From positions 2,374,335-2,438,334 of the forward strand of contig CACVBU010001102.1 in assembly GCA_902728285.1 (NCBI GenBank): a DNA stretch of 64,000 bases, in the 5' to 3' direction. The notes below the pieces were generated by a model. The model was not told the origin of the DNA. It ran no database searches and was given only the letters and a program-made list of their open reading frames with translations. This DNA is from Clytia hemisphaerica. Taxonomy: Eukaryota; Cnidaria; Hydrozoa; Leptothecata; Clytiidae. Shown here one piece after another: positions 32,230 to 43,771 of this stretch. How positions within the stretch are numbered: the first letter of the stretch is position 1; every line of letters starts with the position of its first letter. The translations under genes and the position numbers were made by a program.

Positions 32230-35127
32230 TGATGAGTACTTAGTTTTTGATTATTTGTATCCGAATTATCCATCTATTTCCAAAAATGATGGTAAGCATT
32301 TAAATTTTAGCCACCGAATACAAGTTAGGCTTTCTATTGTACAAACAAAAAGAATCAATAAAATATTCTTATCTTTAAGCTCACAATAGCTTGACAAAAA
32401 TGGTCAGATCTTGCTGAAATTTTGTAAACTTGTTTCTTGGGTGAATATCTATGGGCCCTATTTTTATTTCTAAAAACTTTTAAAGCCCTGAGGTCAAGTC
32501 TTTTTTACAAAGAAAAACCAAGTTAAAATATTCTACCTGATTAGCCTCTGGATTTAGAAGTTATAAAAGAAGATATAAAAAGAAATCAAAAACACTTCTT
32601 TTTCTTACATGTTTTTTATAACGAACACGTTTGTAAGCAACTTGAAAAAAACATAAACAAAAAGATGACAAAATATTGACAAACAACATTCAATAAACGT
32701 CTTTTTTGTACTGTACTCCTATATTATACCTATACATAAGTTACAAAATTAGGAAATCCAATCTTACCAGCTAAGTGAATAAGAAACTTTTGATAAAGAA
32801 TTTCAAGGCCGAAATTCTCTAAAAACATGAGGAATTCCAGGCTTTGAGCCGAAGTTAAGCCTGGTTAAGCTTCTTAAAAAGAAACCCTATGTAACCCTAA
32901 CAGAGCGACCGTAGTGCAGTGGTAGAGCATCCGGCTACGGTTCGCAAGGTTGTGGGTTCAACCCCCCATACCAAAGATTTCCAAAATGGTACTTGATGCC
33001 TTTCTGCTTGATGCTCAGCAATTATAAGAAGGATCAAGGGTAAGTGGAGCAATCCAGGGAGAAAGAGTGGCGCCCTCCCCTACCTTCGGGTAGATAGCTA
33101 TCGAAAGAGGAGCCTTCGGGTCGCCTCCGACTGTGGTCGCAGACTTACTAACTTACTTAAAAAGAAAACGTGTATATGTATACTGGAGAGAAACTTCTCT
33201 AAACACAAAAGAATACTTCCCTTTGAAAATACAGCTGTATATATGTAGAGTAATTTTGGATGGAAATTAGGTCTCTAAACAGGGAAAGTGGAAAATAGAT
33301 AGGAAAACAAATTTGGTCAAAAACTGCTTGAATTGGTTTCATGTGTGGAAATACCAAGTTCCTTCAAAAATTAAAAGTAATTTTAAAAATGCAGGAATGG
33401 ATAGTTTCTGTTATATAAATAATAACTGAAATTTTCCTTTGAAAATACGGATGAATTGAGATATTCCTATATAGATTGACACAAAAAATATGACATATTA
33501 TAAAAAATGTGCACATAAAAAGGTATCATCATTCGAAAAGAAAAACAGGAGGAGCAGCTGATTCGATCTACAGCACGCAACCTAATTTTTCATGGGATTG
33601 ATGAATCGACAGATGAAACTGAAGAAGAAACAAAAATCGAGGACGAAGAATTTATCCATGATAAAATTATTGGTCAGCGGCTCCATCTGAGGAATATAAA
33701 GATTACCTTTACTTTTTCGAAAACAGCGGTATACTTGGAACACCACGTAATTACGAGTTACCTCGTCATCAGTATTTTTGGCACTGAACGTTATGACAAT
33801 TTATCGGCGATCCAAAAAATATCTGCAATCTGATTGGTTAAAAAGAGTACAATATATCTTGTATTTTACATGTACAAAATATAAATTGACGAAAAGATGT
33901 TGTTGCATTGTAGCGGTAGCAGCAATCTAACGTCACTTTGCTACAAAATTGCCCTGTGCTTTTTTCCAACACAAAAAGTGTATTTTTTGGGTCACCGATA
34001 AACCAGTTATCAGACATTTGCTCGTACAATATGGAAATATTTCACTCATTCCGGATTTTTCGTAGTACGGAAAAATCTTGAAACTCGTAAAATATTTTTC
34101 ATATTGTACTCGCAACTTTCCGATAACTATTACATATCTCGGCATCAGTATTTTTGGCACGGAATGCAAGACGAGATATTTTGTCATCGGTCATTAAAGG
34201 GTTAACAGCACTTTCTTTTGTTTGAGAAGTCAAGTCAACAAAGCTCTTTCACGGCATGAATCTTTAAAATATACATTTGCAAGGGATGTCATCCAAACCC
34301 TATTGAACCGATTTTCTTAATCGAACCATTGAACTCGATCAATTAATTTGATTAGTTTGATTAAAAATACAGTTCAATGTTTGAGTAAAGTCTGTCTCAA
34401 AATAATTTTCAGCTGAGACAAAAATGGCTGTAACTTTTCATAGAATTCGAATTAAGTTGTGATTTTGTGCTTGTTAAAAAGATATTTGTGAGTGGAATAT
34501 TATCAAGCAAAAAAAAATTGAAAAGAGAAGAACCAATGAAAATAAAAAATGAAAAAGAAAATAATCAACTTCTTGTAGAAATGTCGTACAGTTGCCTTTT
34601 TCACAGGAGCTATTCTTCAATCTTAGATCATCATAACAGTGGATAAATTTTTCAAAAATATTCAGTCAATCAAAAGATATCAAACAAAGTTTATTGCTGG
34701 TTGACTCTATAAAGTAGTAAAAAACAACAAAAAAAAAACAGCCTATTGTCAATCAACCAATAACAAACTTGGTACCGCATTTCTACAAGCTAATTATTTT
34801 GAGACAGATTTTAGTATCTTGGTTCTTTCTGTGAATCATTCTGCTTTTTTTCTCAGATATACTAGCAAAGATGTTGCGAAAATGGCCCAGAAAAAAGTGA
34901 GACATTTATTGAATGAATGTGTAGCTATGATCAAACCTATCGAACTATATAATTGAATCGCTATCAAACATTAAATTAAGATTGTTCTGACTTTTCCGGG
35001 ATTTTTTCACTATTTTTCCTGAGCTGGCATGATATTGGAAAGGGTTTTTATCAATAGGTATGGAAAATCTTGTGCTTCAAAAAATTGTCTCTACAAAGGG
35101 CAGGCACCTTTTTGGGTTTCTGACTAG
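32230..35127 (+). CDS. C-terminal exons of an unidentified protein
   Basis: Three exons join in phase: 32230-32291 (after TTAATTGCAG, donor GATG/GTAAGC), 34857-34896 (after TTTTTTTCTCAG, donor AA/GTGAGA) and 35058-35127 (after TATCAATAG, stop TAG). The visible 56 residues read DEYLVFDYLYPNYPSISKND, then a Lys/Arg-rich stretch, then a Cys-containing tail ending PFWVSD. Each exon is short, but the splice sites are good and the only open frames agree. The second intron carries a SINE and a LINE ORF1 scrap. The family is unknown, and upstream exons are not located. Confidence 0.45.
32906..33158 (+). mobile_element. tRNA-derived SINE, copy 2
   Basis: A box TAGTGCAGTGGTAGAG and B box GGTTCAACCCC, the same body as copy 1, and a longer 3' part (GGTCGCCTCCGACTGTGGTCGC, then CTTACTAACTTACTT). 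Confidence 0.82.
33537..33722 (+). pseudogene. LINE ORF1 fragment (RRM-like)
   Basis: An open stretch reads EEQLIRSTARNLIFHGIDES, then an acidic run, then DEEFIHDKIIG. LIFHGI is the RNP-like strand of LINE ORF1 RRM domains, comparable with NIIIHG in LINE A. No other part of this LINE is visible nearby. Confidence 0.65.
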
Positions 35128-35993
35128 ATTATGAGGTTGAAGTCTTTTCTCTGGACATCTGGATACAATTTCAACTTTTTGATAAATAACGAGATTGGTC
35201 ACGGGAATTTTTTGACCCGCATTCCGCGCGATCGTGACTAATCGCCCGCGCGTGTACGCTCTGTGAATTCTGTCTGCTGTTGGCTGTATATGGTGGGTAC
35301 TGTATGCAAGAAAAAGCTCCTCTCCTCACTCTTTTGAGACTTACAAATTTTGCATCCTGAGTGGACGAGTGGATAAGGCGAATGAGCTGGTAAGCTTGTG
35401 AAAGTCATTTTCGAGAGTTATTTTGTCAGCATTGACCAAACTTTTTCTGGTTTTATGAGCTCTTATTGATAATTTTGAAAATTCCCGTTATTTTTTTAAG
35501 AAACAAAAATTTTCTAAGTGGTGTCACCTCAGTTCAGTTTGACTCAAATACTGTACTATTTCAAAATAGATCAGGTTGGTTTTAGCGGGTGGAGAGTCAA
35601 GAGTCAAGAGTCAAGAGTCGTGACTTCCCCTTCTCTTGAAAATCCAGTATTCCAAAACTTTCAACTAAAAAAAAATGCATAAAAATCGACTTTTGTCTTT
35701 TTTAATTATTATCACTTTTTTTCAAAACCACAAGTGAAAAGAAAAGCAGCTGAAAAATGATTGACAGGTCTAAAAAATGATTGACAGGTGCGGGTTTGCT
35801 CATGCGGGTTAAAAATTCTTGTGAGCAATCTCGTTATTTATCAGAATGTACTCTTCAGCCATAATCCCCATGATCCCTATTATATTCAGCATGAATACAA
35901 TAAGTGAAAAATGAAAATCTTCACAAGATGTTTTTATTTACCTGCCTTCTTTTTACAGCACAACATGTATATAGCTACCCAACAAGGTTGCAG

Positions 35994-36093
35994 GTGATGA
36001 TTCTGATATACTGAAAACTTTTGAAAGGAAATTTGCAGAGCCCATCTTCAGGAAGATGAGCCTTCATTATTCCTTGGGTGAAAGACCAGACTA
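35994..36093 (+). CDS. Possible small terminal exon
   Basis: After GGTTGCAG, about 32 codons stay open to TAG (36091-36093): DDSDILKTFERKF, then PIFRKMSLHYSLGERPD. The composition is coding-like, but the acceptor lacks a pyrimidine tract. It would end a few bases from the stop of a minus-strand exon (36099). Confidence 0.28.
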
Positions 36094-36171
36094 GAAGTCT
36101 AGACCCACGATGATAGCGCCTGCTTCCTGCCGTCTGGTGGTGTCTGTGTGTAGTCTGGTATGGTTGACGCC

Positions 36172-36957
36172 ACCAAAGTCAAGTTAGCGACACATTCAGC
36201 GACACATTCAGCGACACTTTCGCTTTCAGCGACACTTTCAGCGACACATTCGAATACTTTTGTATTTTTCATGCTGAAGGAGAGGATTCCTATTCTGGAA
36301 ATTGGTATTCCTATCAAGCCTCATTTGTTAGCTATAAATTACACCAAAAATGAAGTTCTAAAAGCGTTTCCTCTTTTCAGAACACGTTCGAATAAATGCC
36401 TCATTGGAAATCTCGGAATACTCATTTTGGGCATTATGGCCTGAATTCGCACCAAAACAATGAATTCCTATCCCGGAAACTTGTATTCCTATCAAGCCTC
36501 ATCTCTTAACTATAAATTACACCAAAAATGAAGTTCTAAAAGTGTTTCTTCTTTTCAGGACACGTTCGAAAAGATGCCTCATTGGAAATCTCGGAATACT
36601 CATTTTGGGCATTATGGCCTGATTTCGCACCAAAACAATGGATTCCTATCCTGGAAACTTCTATTCCTATCAATTCATATTTATTAGCTACAAATTACAT
36701 CAAAAATGAAGTTCTAAAAGCGTTTTCTCTTTTCAGGACACGTTCGAATAGATGCCTCATTGGAAATCTCGGAATACTCATTTTGGGCATTATGTCCTAA
36801 TTTGGCACCAAAACAATGGATTCCTATCCTGGAAACTTCTATTCCTATCAAGCTGTATTTATTAGCTACAAATTACACCAAAAATGAAGTTCTAAAACCG
36901 TTTCCTCTTTTCAGAACACGTTTGGATAGATGTCGCGTTGAAAAAATCGAAATACTT
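36172..36957. repeat. Left arm of foldback: 12-bp array plus about four 178-bp units
   Basis: The 12-bp units occupy 36186-36252. The 178-bp units recur near 36285, 36462, 36641 and 36819 (ATTCCTATC(C/T)(C/T)GGAAAC..., then TCTTTTCAG(A/G)ACACGTT). The last unit is partial. Confidence 0.9.
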
Positions 36958-37948
36958 TAAAGGAAGAAATTTTTGCGGGAATTTAATTTGGCGGATCGCC
37001 AGAAAATTAATTTTAATTTAATTTTTTGATTAATTTAATTTTGTGGATGGTGGGAAAAATTAATTTGAAAATGTTTAAAATACCCCTTTTTTATGACCTA
37101 ACTAGTGGAAAATCAAGCAAAATTGGAGAAAATTTAAATTTGGTGAGAATTAAAATTGTTAGGGATGGCGGAAAAATTTCAATTTGACGGGTTTTTGCCA
37201 ATAAATCCGCCCAATCTTGTGAAGTTTCTTTGCGCCGAAAATTCTTCATTTTTGCTATAAATTCTAAATTACACCAAAAATGAAATTTTAAAAACTTGTT
37301 CTTTTTTAAGTTGGCGGTACGGTACTTTTCCTATATGACATTTGTTGATGTTCGGCCGATGTCTTATGCTCTTTCCATCGGCAATAGCAATACAGAGTTC
37401 TTGAAAGTGAGTAGTTTCAGTTGGACAGTTGAAGGTGATACCAACTTTTAGCACTTAAAACGGGAAAAGAGAGCGTTCATACTAATTTTGACTTCATTGG
37501 TAGGACTATATTTATTTTATATATATTGACTTCATTTTTATAGACCGACAGCACATGGATGCGGCATGAAGTGATCCTATATGTTTAAAATTATCTAGAT
37601 CCATATTTAAGGATTTGATTTATATGGATACTTGCTAGGCAACGGGATTTCCTTGTAGACTAATGTTAAGTTACCTTTTGAGGAGATTCGGGTTCAATCC
37701 CCGACCAGGAAAAAAATCTTATCACAGAATCGATCAGGTACTCAGTACCCACTGGAAAATCAGCTAGAAACTTATATTTGACTTTTTTCTAGATGTTATA
37801 AAAGTTCTCTAAAGTTTGCTTAGATTTTGCTTAGATTTTGATGTACCACAACCAAGTAAAATCAAAAAGTGGTGCAAGTTGCTCTTGATACGAGATTGCA
37901 TTAGAAATTCTCCTATTTTCTCATTGCAAATAGGAGAACTTTTTGTCA

Positions 37949-39181
37949 TTGAATGAACAAACAATTTTTTTCAGAGATTAAAGTTTTGCAAACACAACTC
38001 TTCAAAAATGTCTTCCTCAATTAGCCCAAACTTGGATATCATGTTTACCCGGGACGCCCGGGACGGATGAGTAAGTAATTTATTTATTTTTTTACTTAGC
38101 AGATGATGAATTGAGCTGGTTTATCTCTTGACTAGGGCGGGGGGGGTTCACTTTTACGGTATGACGGTATTGGGCATTTTTACCCCCGGTAAATCGGTAT
38201 TCCGAGAAAAAAACGACGGGATTACGGTATTTCTACCGGTATCGGTAAATTGCCTGTTTTTTTTGTCGGTATTTTGATTTTTTATCAATAAAAAAACGGT
38301 ATTTCGGTATAAAATTATTTACCTTTTTTAGTTTCTTCATGAGTTTCACGCAGAAAAGTCTATCCCGCTATTTTAACCAGTAAAATCTTAACTCGCACAA
38401 TTTTGGATGTCCTATTGACTTATTGTCATGGTGAGGTTATTCAAAATAAGCAAAACTTTACGATATCTAAACAAATATTTTCATTATTTTTCTGCGGGCG
38501 CATTTTTTTAATGACAACTTTTGTGATGCAAATACTGCATCCAACGAATGAGTCTAGCTAAAATTTTCTCCGTCAGCACTAAATGATATGGTCGTCTCTC
38601 CGTATTCACTTATATTGCTACTACAATACAATACACTGATACTGTAGTAACTTAGAGACAGTAAAGGTGGTATTTACTCTTTCAATAATTAGTAAGAGTA
38701 CGTAGTTCTAAAAACATCTTGTGCAGCATCGAACGATTAAAAAATAATTCAAATCATGATGCACATGATGCCTTTTCAGTCAATCTAGGCATTCTAAATT
38801 TTAATTTTTTTCTTGGGCGAAACTCTTGGAACGCTGCACCGGGTATTGCAGGTACGTCGATCACCGTACCATATTTTTCTTTTTGCCAGCAAATGGTCAC
38901 TGTTAAATAAAATCAAAAATTGTGTGACCAAACAAGGCATACTTGGCTAAAAATAGTATATTAAGGCGTTTTTCAATAACAACGGAGAGCGAAAATTGTC
39001 GAAAAATGTTTGCGCTCACTTCGCTCACGTTCTCATTTTCCAGTTATTTTCTTTGCTCCAATAGCGGGGGGGTTAGACTTTAGAATTTGTGTCCTTTACT
39101 TGTGCCACAGCACTACCTCTATGAAGCCTGTGTTGAAGTCTACGGCTTCCCAGACCATGATTGGCCCAAACCTCGATTTTA
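37949..39181 (+). other. Coding-like pieces inside the foldback element
   Basis: Three short plus-strand pieces have splice-like borders. At 37977-38070, after ATTTTTTTCAG, there is an ATG with 18 codons (MSSSISPNLD..., ARDG). Near 38815-38851, LGRNSWNAAPGIA ends at CAG/GTACGT. At 39107-39181, after TGTGCCACAG, HYLYEACVEVYGFPDHDWPKPRF ends with TAA. They could be an intron-bearing element gene or captured host exons. I recognise no transposase motif. Around them lie GGTATT-rich low-complexity blocks (38140-38310, 39730-39810). Confidence 0.3.
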
Positions 39182-40814
39182 AATTAATTCTCAATATAAA
39201 AGACATCTTACGGCTCTGCGAGGAAGAAATTATTGGGGGAAAGGCTTAATTTTCCATTTGCCTCCCGTAACAAGTAAGTAACTTTAGTGCGGCAGACCTA
39301 AAATATTGCTTCATGAAAGCTCAAATAGCTGTAAAAGAGGCCTTAAAAAGTCGACGATATCGAGAATAAGGTCACAAAACTAGCAAAAAACTTTATATAT
39401 TGGCGAAAATGTTTGGTATAAGAATAGGTCAATCTGTTTAAAAGAGACCATAAAAAGGTTAAATTTAGCCCAATAAGGTCACAATTGTTTAACCAAAGAT
39501 GTAAAAGCAAAATTGGTGTGACTGCGTGAGCGTGAAAATAGTTTTTTTTCGCGCATGAATACGTGGATTGGCAAAATTTGTGCGTGAATACCTGAATTGA
39601 GGGTTGACTGGGGGGCCTCATAAAGTACAAGCCCAGTACAAGACTTGTTTGTACAGTTTCTAATTTGTTACTACACAATAAATTTGATAACTGAAAATTG
39701 ATTATTTTCGAAAAAACATAAATATAATATTGGTACCGGTATTAGGCTTCCTTCACCGACGGTATTACGGTATTTCACCCGAAATTTTGTCGGTATGACG
39801 GTATTTAAGACCCCTGAATGTGTATTTTGACAAAAGAGGCTACGGGGATTGCCAGGGTGCCTTTTTCAGGAGTCCCAGGTAGGGTCGCAAAAACATCAAA
39901 ATAGAAAAATTGGTATTTTTTGGAAAATTTAGGGAAAAACTTTTGTAATTTCAGTTTTATTCAGGGTCACTTTTCTCACAAATTTTGGAATAAATTTCAA
40001 AAACATCTCCCACGTAGGATCCATTTTTCTACCCTCAGTGGAGCACACTCGTCGATCGGCAAAAGGGGGCACCCATATCCCCCATATCTTCAGCAGTCTA
40101 GTTTAAAGAAATGTGATGTGATGATTGCTTCAGCAAAACATTACACAACCATTTTAGAAAATCTTAACAGCTTGAGAAGAAGCTAGAACAATTCTAGGTC
40201 TAGATGGGGGGCGTACGGTCCGGTAATCTGGAATCCCGCCATCCCGCTATCCCGTAAATTTTTCGAGGAGATCTTGTCATCCCGTGATCTTTTTCGAAAA
40301 CACCGATATTGTGACTAATATTATCGCAACTTGAAAATGCAAAGTCCAAGTTTCTTTTCGTAGCTCTTTCTTTGGTTTAAAGCATCTTTCACGCGCTTAT
40401 CTTGCATTTTTTGTTTAACTTTTCCAACCTTGTATTGTGGCTAGCTTTGTCTTTTTCATGGCCTCTAGCATTTTGAACAAAAATATCCTATCCCAGGCCC
40501 GAAACAAAAATCTGACATTAACCGTCACCGTGAGTCATCTGAAATCTCATCATCGCGTAATTTTTTCCCGCGAATACCGTCATCCCGTGTTTAAAAAAGA
40601 TACCGTGAAACCTGCGCTGGGGCCTATTACTACCGTCAATAAGAAATTAGAAAGTGATTTGACATAGGTACGACGCTTCAAAACCCCCGGCAAATCCCTA
40701 AGAAAATAAAAGAAAATGAGAAAAATTATCAAAAAATTAGAAAATCAACGATTACCCGCAAACTACCCAGATTGTTGCCTAATAAAGAACAGGATAAGAA
40801 CATTTTGAGATTCT

Positions 40815-42134
40815 CAAATACCCAAAATGAGTATTCCGAGTTTTCAAACGCGACATCTATCCAAACGTGTTCTGAAAAGAGGAAACGCTTTTAGAACTTC
40901 ATTTTTGATGTAATTTGTAGCTACAATCAAGGTCATAATATTTGAGAAAAAAGGGAAATACACCGGGAAGTTTTTGAACCACAAGCGATTTGTAAGTGCT
41001 CTAAAGTTGGTTGGAAGGGTAGAGTTTTAACTCTGAGTTTTAACATGAGACTTAAGACTTAGTACCTTAGGATCTTAGCATTCAAAAGTTCAAAAATAGT
41101 CCAATAAGGCTCAGAATATAGCCTGTAAGTCTGCCAACCCCTCCCGAATTGAAATGTTCGATGAAATTAAAGAGATAGCCCAAAATCGACTTTCTCGCCT
41201 GAACTTTAAATCTTGAAAAACGTTAAAATAACCAAAATTATCAAAATATTATGACCTTGATTGTAATAAATAAAACTTGATAGGAATAGGTGTTTCCAGG
41301 ATAGGAATCCATTGTTTTGGTGCGAAATCAGGCCATAATGCCCAAAATGAGTATTCCGAGATTTCCAATGAGGCATCTATTTGAACGTGTCCTGAAAAGA
41401 GGAAACGCTTTTAGAACTTCATTTTTGGTGTAATTTATAGCTAACAGATGAGGCTTGATAGGAATACAAGTTTCCAGGATAGGAATCCATTGTTTTGGTG
41501 CGAAATCAGGCCATAATGGCCAAAATGAGTATTCCGAGATTTCCAATGAGGCATCTATTCGAACGTGTCCTGAAAAGAGGAAACGCTTTTAGAACTTTAT
41601 TTTTAGTGTAATTTATAGCTAACAGATGAGGCTTGATAGGAATACAAGTTTCCAGGATAGGAATCCATTGTTTTGGTGCGAAATCAGGCCATAATGGCCA
41701 AAATGAGTATTCCGAGATTTCCAATGAGGCATCTATTCGAACGTGTCCTGAAAAGAGGAAACGCTTTTAGAACTTCATTTTTAGTGTAATTTATAGCTAA
41801 CAGATGAGGCTTGATAGGAATACAAGTTTCCAGGATAGGAATCCATTGTTTTGGTGCGAAATCAGGCCATAATGCTCAAAATGAGTATTCCGAGATTTCC
41901 AATGAGGCATCTATTCGAACGTGTCCTGAAAAGAGGAAACGCTTTTAGAACTTCATTTTTGGTGTAATTTATAGCTAACAGATGAGGCTTGATAGGAATA
42001 CCAATTTCCAGAATAGGAATCCTCTCCTTCAGCATGAAAAATACAAAAGAATTCGAATGTGTCGCTGAAAGTGTCGCTGAAAGCGAAAGTGTCGCTGAAT
42101 GTGTCGCTGAATGTGTCGCTAACTTGACTTTGGT
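40815..42134. repeat. Right arm of foldback: about six inverse 178-bp units plus 12-bp array
   Basis: Units recur near 41296, 41474, 41652, 41830 and 42009, with a partial inner unit at 40818-40923 that pairs with the inner end of the left arm. The 12-bp array (GTGTCGCTGAA) runs 42054-42120. The innermost unit is split by the 40924-41263 element. Confidence 0.9.
40924..41263. mobile_element. TA-flanked element inside the foldback arm
   Basis: Ends CAATCAAGGTCATAATATTT and AATATTATGACCTTGATTG are inverse. TA is duplicated (40922-40923, 41264-41265). Sister repeat units carry the empty site (GTAGCTAATAAA-like). Length 340 bp, non-coding. Confidence 0.82.
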
Positions 42135-42453
42135 GTTGACGCCTCCTCTCCGGTTTCCGCTACTTTTAAACGGCTTTCGCTTTCGATTTCTAAGAAAAAC
42201 GTTAGAAGCTTAATTCGCGGACCCATAAAACGATTGAATTTTTTTAGTTTTATGTATTTTAAACAAACAAACTTTACTTTTTTCAATTTGAATTAATTTC
42301 TAAAATATTCATTTATATCTATGAAAAGAATTTATTTCTGAAACATTTAATCAGCTATTGTAGATTAATGTTTTTGTGGTCTGGAGATTGTTTTTAATAA
42401 AAAGTCAATCTACTCCCGTTTGAATTTGTTTTGCTTTTCCTTGCGCTTCGCCC

Positions 42454-42728
42454 GGGAGAGGATAATTACAAGGTCTCAAAAGAAGGTTGTCTATCGCTCA
42501 TTCCGACATCGACTTATAACCTGACTGAAATTCGAGCCGTTACTAGCAACCCTGCGGGGCCCAAGGCGCCGAGTATGCACCCGGCACAGTGACAAGCCGT
42601 TACTAGCAACCCTGACCCTACCTAACTGTTAGTTAATCAATTCCAAACAACTAAACCCCTGGAAAATTTAAAATGTCGGAATGAGCAATAGACAACCTTC
42701 TTTTGAGACCTTGTAATTATCCTTTTCC
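42454..42728. mobile_element. Inverted-repeat element with 9-bp target duplication
   Basis: GCTTCGCCC is duplicated at 42445-42453 and 42729-42737. Inverse arms of about 56 bp start GG(G/A)A(G/A)AGGATAATTAC and run to TTCCGACAT. The loop contains the direct repeat GCCGTTACTAGCAACCCTG. Confidence 0.85.
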
Positions 42729-42854
42729 GCTTCGCCCTGCAGTGGCATTCTGGAAATGTAAACGACAACTAAACTTTTTTTTACACCTTAGCTTTAGTAG
42801 AGGATACCAGCACTTCAACAAAAGACTATTTGATTACTCTATACTTCAATAAAT

Positions 42855-43451
42855 ATGAGTGGTGATAATAAAAGCTTTTCGGAAGGGGCAGCAGGAAGCA
42901 GCCCTACTGATACTGGACGAAGACCAAGACGAGGCAGTTTTATGGCTTCTCTTTTGGGTAGAAGTTTGAGTTTATCAGATGATTATTATCAAATCCAGGA
43001 TCCATCAAGTGAACCAAAATCAGAGACTGAGATAATGCAGTCCAGGATACGCTCACTGAGTGTTGGATCTGATACAATTGACGGAGATACATCAGATGAA
43101 AATGGTACCTCATCAAATCAAACAAAACGTCGGTCAGCAACTATTTCTTCTGTGCTTTTTGGTGGAAATCAGTTTGGAGATAATAATGATGTTTTTAGCT
43201 CAAACGAGCCACCACTTCCCTCTGATATTCCAGGTCCAGCTAGAGAAACATCACAAACTGATCATATAAACAAAAGACTTTTGAGCTCATTTTTGACAAG
43301 AATTAACTCTATGGCCACTAATATTATGGACCCTAATGGTACAGGAGACACCGTTGGTCAAGTTTATACTGATGATGTAATGATGGATAGAATCTTGAGA
43401 CGTGTAGACAGCAATTCACAACAAGGAGGAAACCTGACCAAAAACGATTGA
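42855..43451 (+). CDS. Uncharacterised Ser-rich 198-residue protein
   Basis: ATG in AATAAATATGAG, stop TGA, no intron within. The 5' leader may begin at an acceptor-like TTTTTTACACCTTAG (about 42790), so a 5' UTR exon or a trans-spliced leader is possible. The protein is hydrophilic, without signal peptide or TM segment. It has three basic-directed phosphorylation-type sites (RRPRRGSF near residue 26, TKRRSATIS near 93, LRRVDSNS near 185), Ser-Leu repeats (RSLSLSDD, IRSLSVGSD) and a short amphipathic segment (RLLSSFLTRINSMATNI, about 143-159). I know no family for it. Codon use is normal and repeats are absent, which favours a real gene over chance. ATTAAA at 43527 could be a polyadenylation signal. 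It sits between two 9-bp-TSD elements. Confidence 0.68.
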   Translation: MSGDNKSFSEGAAGSSPTDTGRRPRRGSFMASLLGRSLSLSDDYYQIQDPSSEPKSETEIMQSRIRSLSVGSDTIDGDTSDENGTSSNQTKRRSATISSVLFGGNQFGDNNDVFSSNEPPLPSDIPGPARETSQTDHINKRLLSSFLTRINSMATNIMDPNGTGDTVGQVYTDDVMMDRILRRVDSNSQQGGNLTKND

Positions 43452-43771
43452 GTTATATTCATGCAATAAGAAAGCCTACAATTTAACTAAGAAATTTTAT
43501 AGAAAAACAAATCACAAAAGCCTCCAATTAAAAAAGGGATATTTAATCAAATTTCTTTTGTTAGCATTGTATTGCAACATATTGCAGTTTTACACAGTAG
43601 AGCTAAGTAGGGGATTTGGGATACATGATCCTGTATATAACTCTGCAAATATTTTATAGATAACTAAAAGAAATCTACTTTTAAAAGATTTTAAAAGTGC
43701 AAAACTTCTGGGTACTGTAAACCTCAAAATCCAGCAGATATTTTACCCTCAGGTTTTTGTTAAGATGATTA

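Larger units (their letters stand above)
36172..42134. mobile_element. Foldback-type element, 5.96 kb, 9-bp target duplication
   Basis: GTTGACGCC flanks it exactly (36163-36171, 42135-42143). Both ends start ACCAAAGTCAAGTTAGCGAC and continue as an inverse array of 12-bp AGCGACA(C/T)TTC-like units, then inverse tandem arrays of a 178-bp unit. Long inverted ends made of tandem repeats plus a 9-bp duplication are features of foldback and Mutator-like elements. The interior is 36958-40814; see the separate entry. Confidence 0.88.
36099..42189 (-). pseudogene. Terminal coding exon of an unknown gene, split by a foldback element
   Basis: The exon is in two parts, 42189-42135 and 36171-36099. After an acceptor (AACGTTTTTCTTAG/AAATCG) the frame reads ESESRLKVAETGEEAS. 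With one 9-bp target copy it continues across the element as TIPDYTQTPPDG, then KQALSSWV and TAG. The C-terminus SSWV fits a class I PDZ ligand. The joined piece is GC-richer than its surroundings. A second overlapping frame is also open, so the coding call is not certain. Upstream exons would be on the minus strand beyond 42189; none was identified. Confidence 0.45.

Noticed and set aside
35358-35400. tRNA A-box-like sequence (GACGAGTGGATAAGGCG)
   Set aside because: No B box or matching arms follow within tRNA distance.
36099-36960. Runs of 60-95-codon ORFs in the foldback arms
   Set aside because: They repeat with the 178-bp unit in several frames and appear inverse in the other arm. They are by-products of the repeat, except the split exon flank at 36099-36171.
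37680-37720. B-box-like GGTTCAATCCCC
   Set aside because: No A box upstream at the right spacing and no cloverleaf. At most a SINE scrap.
38150-39800. A possible inverted-repeat element with GGTATTACGGTATT ends
   Set aside because: The two blocks are in direct, not inverse, orientation and are low-complexity.
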